This document shows positions 7,304 to 15,571 of a DNA stretch of 40,116 nucleotides, in pieces. The notes below the pieces were generated by a model. That model was not told the DNA's origin and searched no databases. It saw only the letters and a list, made by a program, of their open reading frames with translations. The first letter of the stretch is position 1; every line of letters starts with the position of its first letter. Origin of the DNA: a virus; the IMG/VR virus record IMGVR_UViG_3300018018_000453, positions 1-40,116 of that record, one strand, 5' to 3'. A program made the position numbers and the translations under genes.

Positions 7304-9892
7304 CTAAGCGACGGCGAGGTCTTTCACAATGGTGCGAATCAACTGAACCGCATCCGCGAGGGTGAGGGGGCGGTTGGTCAAGGAGAACTCGGCCGACTTC
7401 GCGTCTAGCAGGTCCCGTGTCAACATGTAGATCACGTAGATGCCTGAAAGGCCGGTGTCCGCGTCGGTGACGGTGACAGTGTCGAATGGGGCGTAGGAGC
7501 CAGAGACGTAGTCGTCTATCCATTTCACGTCGATGGTTTCCCGCAAGTTCTGCTTCTGCGCTAGGAGGGCCTGGGCCCGGAGGCTTAGGGTCCCTGCATC
7601 AGTGATGTTCTTCGCTGGGAACGCCTCTTCGATGAGGCCGTAGAGCAGCTGCGTGGTTAGGTTCGTGGCCGCTGCGACCAGGGATGCACTAGCGCCCGCA
7701 CCAATCGCGTACACGGATGTGTCCAGCTGTGACCAATCTTCCTCATGCGTCGACTCCGTTTCCTGGTTTCCTTCCAGAATAGTAATCGCCTTCGCGGCCC
7801 CGAAGGATGGGGCAAAGTCCAGGGTCTTATCAGCGTTCAACCGGAAGAGCCAACCGGTCGCATTCTGGACCTGGATGAGGGCGTCGTAGAGGCTCTCGTA
7901 ACTGGCAACCAGTTTGATGTTTGAGCCGAAAAGTGATATCGTGCCGGCCGTGATGCCGCATGGGAATCTGGAGAGCAGGTCGGTTATGATGTTCTTCGGG
8001 TCGTCCAGGTAGGTTCGGTTCACGATGCGGCGTTGAAGAGTGATCACTTCGCTGACGCCGTCGAACGTGAGGAGGGGTGTTGCGCCGCTGACTCTTTTCC
8101 GGTGCATGATCCGGCCGGCGAACTCTTTCACGCCAAGCCTGTAAATCTCAACAGCCCACCAACCCCCCAGGCTAGTGCCCATCTGGGGCGTTGTGATGCT
8201 GAAGGGCTGCGGTTTGAAGTCGGAAGAGAGCACATAGCTCCCACCACTCGAAACCACTTCCTGGCCGGCTATGAAGACCTGGTAATCTTTCGACGAATCA
8301 GGGGCCACTTGCGCGTAGTAGATGTCGATGAGCTGCTGACTGTTCGACGGGGCGTAAGTGGCGTCGCCGCCGAACACTGCCTGCACGCCTCCCAGCCCAG
8401 GGCTGCTGCCGGGCGTGAACGTGGTCTGCAGTTGCCCGTTCGAATCAGTTGTGCCACTGGTAGGGCTACAGGTCCCCAGGTTCGGCGTGAAGGCAATTGC
8501 CTTGCCGCTCAGTGGGCTTCCGGTGTCTAGATCTGTCAGTGTGACGGTGACGAGGGCAGTTGCCGGGGAGAGGCCGCTGCCCGCCCGGTAGATGAGAGTG
8601 TTGTCGGCGGAGATAGCTTGGCTGCTCTGGTTCGGAATCCACGTGTAGATGTCGCCGCCCCAGAGGATTATCGTGGTCCCTGTGTAGAGAAGCGTCGTCC
8701 CATCGGTGTCGTAGACTTTGAAGTACCCTGAGAACCCGTACGCTGTGGTGACCTGAGCGCTGACGTCTATGGTGACTGCGCTTCCAGGAGCGGGACAGGT
8801 CCCTGTTCCAACGAGGCCGCCGCCTGCGTTGTAGATTTCAACTTTCTGGCCGCCAAGCAGCGCGTTAATCGTGATGACCTTATCCAGCATGATGATTAGG
8901 TCGTCCCAGGTGCACTGGGCGCTGCGATTATCCGCGCCCGCGGAGGCGTTGCGCAGTTTGAGTTCGAGGGTCTGCGTTCCTGTCGGCGTGACCGCAACCC
9001 ATCCTGAGTCGAAGAAACCGTTATCCAGGGACCTGGCTTCGGTCTGCACGTCCTGGTCGAAGATGGTTTGGCTGCCGATGGCGTAGCTGACTTTCCACAT
9101 GTTGGTGCCAGTAACGTAGCCGAAGGAGTCAACCAGGAAAGTGCCGGCATTATTAGTGAATCCAACATTCGCTGGAAAAGTATCTGGCGCTGGGACAGAG
9201 GAATCGCTGCATGTTCCGATCTGAACGTTATCTCTATAGAGCTTGACGTTGCCTGCAGTCCAGGCCACCAGGTAATTGTGGTAGCCGGCGACTATGGCGC
9301 CGCAATCCGTGGTTGTCGCCAGGCCTGAAGAGTTCGTGTACAGTTTAACGTGGCCCGTGCCATCCGTGTTGAATTGGATGGCGATGGCGGAAACGGCATC
9401 GGTGGCAAGGTAGACGGATACGGTACCTTGAATGGGGCTGTCGGCTTTGCAACACACGAACGAGTTGTAGTACACACTTGGTGGGAGCTGGAAAGCGGCC
9501 TGGGTGGTGAAGGATGCCCCCGCTGGGATGCTGCAGATGCTGTTGGCAACTGTGCAGGTGCCGCCTCCATTCCACTTCGTTGCGTCGAGGCTTCCACTTC
9601 CTGGGAAATCATCCATGATGGAAGCCACATAGCCGGGCCCACGGAACAGGCGGGTAACCCGATTAGCGCCGGATCCCACGGCCACGCTCTTCGTGAACCT
9701 GGAATATGCACCACTTGGCCAGCTGCTTAGGGTTTCGAGTTGAAACGCGCCGGCGCCGCTATGGGCTTTTCCAATCTTGCTGCCCAGGGCGGTTGTTGTT
9801 CCGCTGATGCTGAAGGTCCAGCTGTTCAGGTAACTCTCACAGTTCTCCGCGAGAATCAACCCGGTGCTGGCCAGGACGATGACGCCGGTCAT
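7304..9892 (-). CDS. Tail hub/tip protein with an inserted Big_1-like domain
   Basis: An 862-aa protein directly after the tape measure, overlapping it by ATGA. Residues about 1-300 look like laminin-G/concanavalin-type beta sandwiches. Near residues 430-530 comes an Ig-like unit with the Big_1 signature (VTVTLTDLDTGSPLSGKAIAF, then SGTTDSNGQLQTTFTPG and a VQAVFGGDATYAPS end). The last third (about 560-860) resembles phage hub proteins: strands, then IITDLLSRFPCGITAG, a 'TGWLFRLNADKTLDF' segment, and a final VTVTDADTGLSGIYVIY. This fits a hub that closes the tube and carries carbohydrate-contact domains. The hub assignment comes from position and general pattern. Confidence 0.7.
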   Translation of the reverse strand: MTGVIVLASTGLILAENCESYLNSWTFSISGTTTALGSKIGKAHSGAGAFQLETLSSWPSGAYSRFTKSVAVGSGANRVTRLFRGPGYVASIMDDFPGSGSLDATKWNGGGTCTVANSICSIPAGASFTTQAAFQLPPSVYYNSFVCCKADSPIQGTVSVYLATDAVSAIAIQFNTDGTGHVKLYTNSSGLATTTDCGAIVAGYHNYLVAWTAGNVKLYRDNVQIGTCSDSSVPAPDTFPANVGFTNNAGTFLVDSFGYVTGTNMWKVSYAIGSQTIFDQDVQTEARSLDNGFFDSGWVAVTPTGTQTLELKLRNASAGADNRSAQCTWDDLIIMLDKVITINALLGGQKVEIYNAGGGLVGTGTCPAPGSAVTIDVSAQVTTAYGFSGYFKVYDTDGTTLLYTGTTIILWGGDIYTWIPNQSSQAISADNTLIYRAGSGLSPATALVTVTLTDLDTGSPLSGKAIAFTPNLGTCSPTSGTTDSNGQLQTTFTPGSSPGLGGVQAVFGGDATYAPSNSQQLIDIYYAQVAPDSSKDYQVFIAGQEVVSSGGSYVLSSDFKPQPFSITTPQMGTSLGGWWAVEIYRLGVKEFAGRIMHRKRVSGATPLLTFDGVSEVITLQRRIVNRTYLDDPKNIITDLLSRFPCGITAGTISLFGSNIKLVASYESLYDALIQVQNATGWLFRLNADKTLDFAPSFGAAKAITILEGNQETESTHEEDWSQLDTSVYAIGAGASASLVAAATNLTTQLLYGLIEEAFPAKNITDAGTLSLRAQALLAQKQNLRETIDVKWIDDYVSGSYAPFDTVTVTDADTGLSGIYVIYMLTRDLLDAKSAEFSLTNRPLTLADAVQLIRTIVKDLAVA

Positions 9893-12204
9893 ACGGTTCC
9901 CCGCTTGCCTCTGCTCGCGTCACGGTAGAGTGTCTGAACGAGGCGTTTCTCGAGGAAGGTTTGGATTTGCTGGCCGTCCAGGTAGACGCTGATGGGTAAC
10001 GTGATCGCCTGGCTTGAGGGGGCTGCAGGTGATCCAGTCGCGGTGGGCGCTGCCCCGGCAAATGCTGCCCCTCCAGTTTGCATAGCGGATAGGATGCCAG
10101 TGGGACCTGAGAATCCTTGGGCGAACTCTCCCTGGAGGGCAACCATGCCGGCGTGTGTTTGCGCAACCATCTCAGCCATCATGTCCGGCCAGATGGAATG
10201 ATGCGTGAGCGCATTCCACAGGTTGTTCGCAGCGTTGGCGATGGCGGTCATCGCACCCTGCACGAGATTCCCTAACGTGCTCATGGCTGACGCGGCATCA
10301 TTCTGCATGTCACTCCACGCAGTGGCCAACGCGGCCTTCGCCGTGTTGATGAAAGAACTGATGGTGGATGTAATGGCATCGAACTCAGTGTTCGCAATCT
10401 TGCCGAGATTATCGAAAGCAGCACCCCAATTGCCCTGCAGAATATCCAAGCCGACTTGGAGGGCTGACGCGAGGAGCGGGGACTGGGCTTGAACATCGGC
10501 AATCGTTTTGGTCAGCGTATCTTCGACGCCTTTCATGCCGCTGGACCAAGAGTCGTGAACTGCGGTGACGGCTTGAGTGAAGGCGTCCTGCAGTTTGCCG
10601 AAGAACCCGCCGGTCAACGCGTTCAGTATCCCCGTTATGGCTTGGGTGGTGACCGAGAGCACCGCGTTCCAGAGGTCTTGCCAGAGCGAACGCCCAACAA
10701 GCCAATCGTAGAAGGCTTGGAAGCCGTCGGTGATCCACTTGAAGAATGCGCCGAGGGCGTTTCGTATCGCTTCCAGAATTGGTACTATGAAGTCAGCTGC
10801 GTCCTTGAAGGCCTGCGCGAACAGGTGAATGATTGGTGTTATGACCTGGATTACAACAACGAGGCCCTTGATCGCCAGGACGATTGCTTCCAGGATGGCT
10901 TGGAAGAGGTTGAAGTCGGAGCCGGATCCCGTGATAGCTTTCCAGAGTTCATTGAACGCGTCGAAGAGAGGTTGCAGGGCCGCCATGAGTTGGTTGAAAG
11001 CATCCTGTAAGGATTGAAGCGCCGGCATCAGGTCCCCCTTGACAGAGTCCCAGGCGTCGTTGAACGATTTCACGAGGCCGTCCCAGATTCCTTGGAAAGC
11101 GCTCACAGTGCCCTGGATTTCAGGGAGTTTGCCGATCGCTGCGAAGAAACCCTCCACCGCGGGGATGGCTTTTGTGAACCCGTCCACGATCGGAAGAAGC
11201 GCTTCCAGGAGAGAGGTTAAGGCTGGTAGGAGTATGGCGCCAATCTTCTCGCCAAGTGTCTGAACGGCGTTCGCTAAGCGCTCCTGGAGACCTGCGTAGG
11301 TCGTCGCCTGCGCCTGCGCAGTTCCACCGTACTGGTCGTTCACCTGGCTGAGAACGTTCGCGTAATCCATCGCCAGGGCTTTGCTGCCCTGGAAGTTGAT
11401 GCCGAGGGCTGCGACAATCGTTGAGAGTTGGTCGCCGCTGATGGAGCCAGCCTTCCATGCGGCTTCTATCTCTTTCATGATGGCGGCGTGGGTCATCATC
11501 TTACCGCTTGCATCAGCCACGGCCAAGCCCGCAGCAGACATCGCATCGTCGAAGGCCTGCAGCTGTGGTGCGGTACCGGATTCTAAATTGACCGCGAGCT
11601 CCTTAATCGCCTCTGCCCCCAGTGTTGTCTGCTTCGCTACTGTCGCGACGTCTATCCCGTACCTGACGAGCAGCATGTCGTTTCCTTGGAATGCTTTCCC
11701 AAGCGCCGTGGCTGCGGTGCTGAGGTCGATGTGTTTGGCGGCCGCAATGTCAACGGCTGCGTTGAGGGCTGCGATAGCTTGGGTGGTGTTCATTCCATAG
11801 GTGAGAAGGACTTGCATCGAATTGGTGAGGTCCAGATCGCTCTGGGTTGTCGATTCACGGATTTTGTCGATGCCAGCTTGCAGCTGAACGGACACTGCAT
11901 CCCAAGCTGCGCCCGTGAGGTGGAGAACGCTTTGGATTCCAACCCAGGCAGTTTGCATGTTGCCGGCCGCTACGACGCTGTCCTGCAGGCCCTTGACGAC
12001 TTCACCGATGCCTACTATGGCCGCGCCGGTCGGGCCGCCAACCGCGAAACCTTGGATCACCTGGCCAAGTTGCGAGAAGCCTGGGCCGAGGGTCTGCAGC
12101 TCCATGCCGATTAGGCCCATAGAGGCGGATATCTTTCCCATCACGCCGGAGGCTTCATCGATGGCCTTCACAGTCATGACTATGCTGCCGATGCTAACGC
12201 TCAA
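9889..12204 (-). CDS. Tape measure protein
   Basis: This 771-aa protein is the longest helical product of the tail module and follows the tail-chaperone pair, the standard position of the tape measure. The N-terminus (about 1-380) holds the usual phage tape-measure pattern: Ala/Gly/Ser-rich helices with a TMP-like section (TALGKAFQGNDMLLVRYGIDV, LGINFQGSKALAMDYA). Hydrophobic stretches with possible membrane-inserting helices lie around 440-480. A long amphipathic helical C-terminus follows. Start is TTG, preceded by GGAAGTGA, which overlaps the stop of the frameshift extension. Length implies a fairly short non-contractile tail (at about 1.5 angstrom per residue, near 115 nm at most). Confidence 0.9.
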   Translation of the reverse strand: MSVSIGSIVMTVKAIDEASGVMGKISASMGLIGMELQTLGPGFSQLGQVIQGFAVGGPTGAAIVGIGEVVKGLQDSVVAAGNMQTAWVGIQSVLHLTGAAWDAVSVQLQAGIDKIRESTTQSDLDLTNSMQVLLTYGMNTTQAIAALNAAVDIAAAKHIDLSTAATALGKAFQGNDMLLVRYGIDVATVAKQTTLGAEAIKELAVNLESGTAPQLQAFDDAMSAAGLAVADASGKMMTHAAIMKEIEAAWKAGSISGDQLSTIVAALGINFQGSKALAMDYANVLSQVNDQYGGTAQAQATTYAGLQERLANAVQTLGEKIGAILLPALTSLLEALLPIVDGFTKAIPAVEGFFAAIGKLPEIQGTVSAFQGIWDGLVKSFNDAWDSVKGDLMPALQSLQDAFNQLMAALQPLFDAFNELWKAITGSGSDFNLFQAILEAIVLAIKGLVVVIQVITPIIHLFAQAFKDAADFIVPILEAIRNALGAFFKWITDGFQAFYDWLVGRSLWQDLWNAVLSVTTQAITGILNALTGGFFGKLQDAFTQAVTAVHDSWSSGMKGVEDTLTKTIADVQAQSPLLASALQVGLDILQGNWGAAFDNLGKIANTEFDAITSTISSFINTAKAALATAWSDMQNDAASAMSTLGNLVQGAMTAIANAANNLWNALTHHSIWPDMMAEMVAQTHAGMVALQGEFAQGFSGPTGILSAMQTGGAAFAGAAPTATGSPAAPSSQAITLPISVYLDGQQIQTFLEKRLVQTLYRDASRGKRGTV

Positions 12205-12209
12205 TCAAT

Positions 12210-12739
12210 TCACTTCCTTGGATGTTGTTTCTTCCAAATCAGAAGCAGCCAATTCCTCTGCAGGGGGGTGAGCTCATCCATGAGGTCGGTTAGCCGGTAA
12301 CCGAACCCGGTAACCAGAACCTCGAGGGGCGCCGAATACACGGACGCCTCAGCGAATGAGGCTAAGCGCCTTTTGGGGTCCCAGTCAGGCCGCTGAGCTC
12401 GAACGATTTCAAAATCAATTTCAGGGATTCCAGAGGCATCAGTGCCTTGGCCACATCTGGGACGCCGGTGACGATGGCGGCGCCTTTCTGAAGGAACTGC
12501 ATGTTCGATACCATCTTGTCCCTGTTGCCGATATCTTTCAGGTCCACGTTCGTGGTCTGCAGGAGTTCAGCTAGGTCGGCGTCGCTCATTGGTGAGACTT
12601 CGAACTTGTGCAGGTCATTGTCTACGCCGCGGACTTCGACGGGTTCATGGTAACTGGTGCCCTTCGTGATGAGTTCAGCTAGTTTCTTGTTCTGCGCTCG
12701 AGCTTCCAGAATTGCTTCCCGCTTGGTTTCTTGACTCAA
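12210..12739 (-). CDS. Tail assembly chaperone, frameshifted long form (G-T type)
   Basis: After the 123rd codon of the 125-aa chaperone ORF, a -1 shift at CCCAAAA opens a second frame of 53 codons (12371 down to 12213, TGA at 12212-12210). That frame reads coherently, with VYSAPLEVLVTGFGYRLTD, then LTPLQRNWLLLIWKKQHPRK. The result is a fusion of about 176 residues, laid out as in lambda gpG-gpT and many siphoviral chaperone pairs, where the two forms bind the tape measure and tail tube during assembly. The extension has no start codon near its beginning, ends six bases before the tape-measure start and would otherwise be an unexplained 157-base gap. Coordinates include the one-base overlap at the slip. 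Confidence 0.8.
12362..12739 (-). CDS. Tail assembly chaperone, short form (G type)
   Basis: This 125-aa acidic helical protein lies between the tail-tube region and the tape measure. It starts with a basic helix (EAILEARAQNKKLAELITKG) and contains DADLAELLQTTNVDLKDIGNRDKMVSN, then a long helical C-terminus (VAKALMPLESLKLILKSFEL). Its ATG overlaps the upstream TGA (12736-12739). The zero-frame product ends TGTPKGA just after the slippery site. By position and by the -1 extension it is the gpG-like chaperone that coats the tape measure before tube polymerisation. Confidence 0.8.
   Translation of the reverse strand: MSQETKREAILEARAQNKKLAELITKGTSYHEPVEVRGVDNDLHKFEVSPMSDADLAELLQTTNVDLKDIGNRDKMVSNMQFLQKGAAIVTGVPDVAKALMPLESLKLILKSFELSGLTGTPKGA
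12371..12377 (-). promoter_or_regulatory. -1 ribosomal frameshift site (CCCAAAA)
   Basis: The zero-frame codons are ACC CCA AAA GGC, so the heptamer C CCA AAA fits the X XXY YYZ rule exactly. After slippage the tRNAs pair with CCC and AAA and reading continues AGG CGC TTA. The shift avoids the TAG nine bases further on and enters a 53-codon open frame. Confidence 0.8.
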
Positions 12740-13056
12740 ATCTTCTCACCCCTTCTTGCTTTTTTCTTATGAACCTCCGCGAGTGCGGAAGTATCACCTT
12801 GTAGGATCCGTTCAACCTGCCTCTTACGCAGCAGAAATAGGTCGTCGTTGCTTGTGGTCTGGAATACTATGTGGCCACCTTCCTGTTCGATGCGGCTACG
12901 GATCCGGTCGACATCACCAAGCCGGCAGCTGATAACCACGCCGAAGCTAACCGGGAATTGCAGGTCGGGGCTACCGCTAGGCGGTATTGCTCCCGAAGAA
13001 ATAGTAGGGGGCTTGTGTTCTGGCTTACTTAATTCCTCGAAACTCGTATTCTCCAA
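12736..13056 (-). CDS. Tail-module protein upstream of the chaperone, unknown function
   Basis: This 106-aa protein begins at a TTG after a GGAGA-rich sequence. The first 30 residues are polar and Pro/Ser-rich. The remainder (FGVVISCRLGDVDRIRSRIEQEGGHIVF, then DDLFLLRKRQVERILQGD) looks like an alpha/beta fold with strand-helix-strand. Its stop overlaps the chaperone ATG, so translation is coupled. It lies where some siphoviruses have an extra tail-assembly factor. No family recognised. Confidence 0.55.
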   Translation of the reverse strand: MENTSFEELSKPEHKPPTISSGAIPPSGSPDLQFPVSFGVVISCRLGDVDRIRSRIEQEGGHIVFQTTSNDDLFLLRKRQVERILQGDTSALAEVHKKKARRGEKI

Positions 13057-13101
13057 TTCTCCATCTCTCCAACCTTGCCGAAGGAAAGTCGGCTGGAAAA
13101 C

Positions 13102-13536
13102 CTATGGCGACTCTGTCGCGTTGTTGAACTTGAAGTCCCAGCTTTCCATCAGGAACCCGTCAGGGCTCTTGAGGTCGTTTGTGTACTTGCCCAGACAGTT
13201 GTTCAATGTAACCGTGCGGCTGGTCGTCTTGTTCTTAACCTCAATCCACAACGGTACTTTGGGATTCGCGAATGCACCCACGTTCTTTGCAAGCGTACCA
13301 GTTCCGCCCGAGACCACAGAGAGTTCATCATGCCAGCGGGAGATAGTGCCAGCGTATTTGACGAGTTTGTCGTGCACTTCAGTTTCCTGCGACCCGATGC
13401 CTACGGCAACCTCGACGACGCTTGGATCCTCGTTCCATGTAATGCTCTCCAGGTTGGTCAACGCTGGGGCTGTGGTAACATTGGATACACTTGTGCCTAT
13501 GCGGACTTCAACTTCATCACCATCATATTTTGGCAA
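13102..13536 (-). CDS. Major tail (tube) protein
   Basis: A 144-aa mostly beta protein located between tail-completion genes and the tail chaperone, as in siphoviral tube proteins. The N-terminus (VEVRIGTSVSNVTTAPALTNLESITWNEDPSVVEV) is followed by a strand run with YAGTISRWHDELSV. A helix-free C-terminal sheet ends in ESWDFKFNNA, typical of tube monomers in which a long loop and a two-sheet sandwich build the hexameric ring. Start TTG. A 45-base gap precedes the next gene. Confidence 0.75.
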   Translation of the reverse strand: MPKYDGDEVEVRIGTSVSNVTTAPALTNLESITWNEDPSVVEVAVGIGSQETEVHDKLVKYAGTISRWHDELSVVSGGTGTLAKNVGAFANPKVPLWIEVKNKTTSRTVTLNNCLGKYTNDLKSPDGFLMESWDFKFNNATESP

Positions 13537-13585
13537 ATATTATTTCACGCTCCGCCACGTCTCAATGAGACTATGACAAGGAAAA

Positions 13586-13939
13586 CTATTGGAACGCCCA
13601 CATGATGCCGTACAGGATTGCGTCGAGAAGTTTCTGTTCCCCAGCATCCCAGGCTGGGCGTATGAAGGGTTCCGCGGCCATGCGGCGGGTCCCCATTTCA
13701 ACGTATAGCGCGTAGTTGGCCTTGGCGCCTAACTCCAAAGTGAGCTCGCCAGGGTCGGCCTTGTGGTAGATGGTGCTTCGCAGGAAGCCTGTATCAACGG
13801 GGACAATCTGCCGCGCGGTGGCCTCCATCTCGGCGCCAGCCTCCTCGAGTTGGTTACCTATGGCCTTCTTGATCAGCGCGGTGCCCTTGAGTAGCTTCGG
13901 CGTCACCGTGTCCGATGTGATCTGAATACTGAAAGACAA
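13586..13939 (-). CDS. HK97 gp10-like head-tail/tail-completion protein
   Basis: This 117-aa protein has the layout of the HK97 gp10 family: a long N-terminal helix (KGTALIKKAIGNQLEEAGAEMEATARQIVPVDTGFLRSTI), in which VPVDTGFLRSS-type residues are the family signature. Strands with YALYVEMGTRRMAAEPFIRPA follow, including the conserved 'Y..Y.E.GT..M.A.PFLRPA' block. Such proteins complete the neck/tail junction. The TTG start lies one base after the stop region of the 73-aa gene, so the two are contiguous. Confidence 0.85.
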   Translation of the reverse strand: MSFSIQITSDTVTPKLLKGTALIKKAIGNQLEEAGAEMEATARQIVPVDTGFLRSTIYHKADPGELTLELGAKANYALYVEMGTRRMAAEPFIRPAWDAGEQKLLDAILYGIMWAFQ

Positions 13940-14161
13940 TTATTTTCCCCAGCCTAGCAGTTTGACGTCGTCGTGGAAACCGCAGACCGTGCAGAGTACG
14001 CTTGGCTTCACAGTCCCGTCCGCTTCAATCGTATGCCTGGCCAAGGAGAGGAGGTCGTTTCCGTCGTTGATGTACGCGATTGGTTTTCCGTCCTGGGCCT
14101 GGTAGAAATGCCAGGTCAATGGTTGCCAGTCGGCGTTCAACGCCTTCGGAAGTTCCCGCAT
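13940..14161 (-). CDS. Small neck-module protein with one CxxC motif
   Basis: This 73-aa protein begins MRELPKALNADWQPLTWHFY and ends with a CTVCGFHDDVKLLGWGK tail; a single CTVC pair with a nearby His might bind zinc. It overlaps the 56-aa zinc protein by one base (TGATG) and abuts the gp10-like gene, so it is probably made with them. Role unknown; placement suggests a neck or tail-completion helper. Confidence 0.6.
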   Translation of the reverse strand: MRELPKALNADWQPLTWHFYQAQDGKPIAYINDGNDLLSLARHTIEADGTVKPSVLCTVCGFHDDVKLLGWGK

Positions 14162-14331
14162 CAGCTGGCCAACTCCAGCACTTTGTCAGGATAGCCGAGC
14201 CCATGAAAGAGTCGCAGATGCAACGCGAGTGTTTCACTGTCGTCCACCATACACAGATAGCGGGGCTTTCCCTCCGCCTCGCAGAGTGGACAGATAAGCG
14301 CCCTCGGGGGTAGGATGATTTCGCATTTCAT
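14161..14331 (-). CDS. Tiny CxxC zinc-knuckle-like protein
   Basis: A 56-aa ORF fills exactly the gap between the tail-terminator-like gene (stop at 14332) and the 73-aa gene. It starts with ATG at 14331, has LICPLCEAEGKPRYLCMVDD near the N-terminus and a helical C-terminal half (SETLALHLRLFHGLGYPDKVLELA). The CPLC pair plus a later Cys and His could bind one zinc. End-to-end packing with both neighbours is the strongest argument that it is real. Confidence 0.6.
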   Translation of the reverse strand: MKCEIILPPRALICPLCEAEGKPRYLCMVDDSETLALHLRLFHGLGYPDKVLELAS

Positions 14332-14832
14332 CTAGGTGGCCAGCTGCCGGTGCGTCCAGAACGTGTAATCTTGAATGACCCTGGCTTCTCGCGTGAGAAC
14401 GGGGATCCGAAGACTCGCGCCTAAGGGTAAGGCGTCGACGTCGAGGAGTTTCTGCAGGCCATGAATATCGTAGGTGTCTCTCAGGGTGTCATGTGCATTC
14501 CATAGGGTCTGCTCAACTGCGTCGGCCAGTTGGCTGCATCCTTCCTTATCGTCGTAGTTGCAGTCCACCTGCAAACGGTACAGGTCCATGACTGCCCGGC
14601 CAGTCGCATCCTTCCGTGTGCCTTGCATGCCGACACCGGGGCTTCTACTCGTCCCAGAAACAATGCCGAGAACCACGCTCCGCACGTCAGCACCTTCGAA
14701 CGGCAAGCGATCGTAAATCGTCGGCGCCAGTGTGGTTAGGGTCCCTGTGCCGCCCGAGATTACCCGGATGGTGGCGGCGTCAAGAACCGCCTTGAATGCA
14801 GCTCTAACGCTCTCTCGAGGGGTAGTACTCAA
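14332..14832 (-). CDS. Tail terminator/minor tail protein
   Basis: A 166-aa protein with an N-terminal helix (ESVRAAFKAVLDAAT), a strand region carrying TIYDRLPFEGADVRSVVLG, and the segment YRLQVDCNYDD followed by a helix (CSQLADAVEQTLWNAHDTLRD). This resembles the tail-terminator family (lambda gpU / SPP1 gp17-like): 'YD..P....  P.V.L........  L.V.V....  .A..LAD.V...L'. It lies next to the gp10-like gene. TTG start overlaps nothing; the next gene stops six bases upstream. Moderately sure of the class. Confidence 0.65.
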   Translation of the reverse strand: MSTTPRESVRAAFKAVLDAATIRVISGGTGTLTTLAPTIYDRLPFEGADVRSVVLGIVSGTSRSPGVGMQGTRKDATGRAVMDLYRLQVDCNYDDKEGCSQLADAVEQTLWNAHDTLRDTYDIHGLQKLLDVDALPLGASLRIPVLTREARVIQDYTFWTHRQLAT

Positions 14833-14838
14833 CCTGAA

Positions 14839-15045
14839 TCACTTCTTCTTGAAGATACAAAGGATGGCCACGCAGGCGAACGCTAACCCAGCGAAGGCCA
14901 GGCTGTGCGTGAACCACCAAACAACCAGGGCCACCACTGCAGCCGGCAGGAAGAATATCGCCGCCTTCAGAAGGATAATTGCGATGGCGCCGACGATGAG
15001 GAAGGCGACCAGCAGGAGTAGGTCAACCATGAATGGTATGGGCAA
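14839..15045 (-). CDS. Small two-helix membrane protein
   Basis: 68 residues, nearly all hydrophobic, forming two to three membrane segments (about 8-30, 32-48 and 50-63) and ending CIFKKK. GAGGTGA precedes the TTG at 15045 at good distance; an in-frame ATG seven codons later is possible. The cytoplasmic lysine end and the hydrophobic pair fit a holin-like or virion membrane peptide, but lysis genes are not otherwise seen nearby. Function open. Confidence 0.55.
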   Translation of the reverse strand: MPIPFMVDLLLLVAFLIVGAIAIILLKAAIFFLPAAVVALVVWWFTHSLAFAGLAFACVAILCIFKKK

Positions 15046-15058
15046 ATCATTTCACCTC

Positions 15059-15571
15059 TCAAACATGTTGAAGCAGTGTGAGTGCGCGGAATCTCGTGTT
15101 CGTCCCAACGGCCAACCCCACGTAGCCCAAGAGCGCCCAGACTTTCTTGTTGTAAATCGGGACTGTGATGTCCACCCAAGCCAGGTTCGAGTGGGCCTCC
15201 ATAACCTGGCCAAGGTCCCTGATCACCTGGGGCTTGCTGAACGGCTTCTGGCCATACACTGCGAAGTCCCTGGCTCCATACGGGGGATCCGCCACGGCCA
15301 GGTCAGCCTTGTGCAGCTGCTTCTTGTGGGCCAGCAGGTTCCTGGCGTCGTCGCAGATCTGGGGCCGAACCTTCGGGTTGACGTCGTACGTGATTGTTCC
15401 AGGGTCGTGAACGGTCCCGCTGAACATGTGCAGGATGTGATGGCAGTCAGGGTAGAGGGCGAGGATGCGCTCTTTCACGGAATGCGGGAAGACGCCATAA
15501 TATTTGGTTCGTTTCTTTCTGAAGAGAGCGCCAATTACCCAAGTGCCGTAGAGGCGTCCGTTGTGGACCAC
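15059..15571 (-). CDS. Small DPPY-motif DNA methyltransferase-like protein inside the head-tail module
   Basis: The 170-aa product carries YYGVFPHSVKERILALYPD, a motif-I-like HMFSGT at about 48-53, then ITYDVNPKVRP and DLAVADPPYGARDF with DPPY at 95-98. It ends in a Rossmann-type tail ('TNTRFRALTLLQ'). This matches a short methyltransferase-like family often seen in phages and mobile elements. The frame is open and similar in style for about 22 more codons upstream (HFSEVFPQYAPLV...) as far as a TGA at 15640-15638, but has no ATG, GTG or TTG there. The GTG at 15571 is the only usable start. A real start upstream would need a frameshift or a rare codon. Confidence 0.7.
   Translation of the reverse strand: MVHNGRLYGTWVIGALFRKKRTKYYGVFPHSVKERILALYPDCHHILHMFSGTVHDPGTITYDVNPKVRPQICDDARNLLAHKKQLHKADLAVADPPYGARDFAVYGQKPFSKPQVIRDLGQVMEAHSNLAWVDITVPIYNKKVWALLGYVGLAVGTNTRFRALTLLQHV

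Noticed and set aside
8033-8530. 165-aa plus-strand ORF inside the hub gene
   Set aside because: Antisense to the 862-aa hub protein, His/Arg-rich shadow composition, no ribosome site.
13075-13605. Long plus-strand ORFs across the tail-tube gene
   Set aside because: The minus-strand tube protein fits position and fold; the plus ORFs have low-quality composition.
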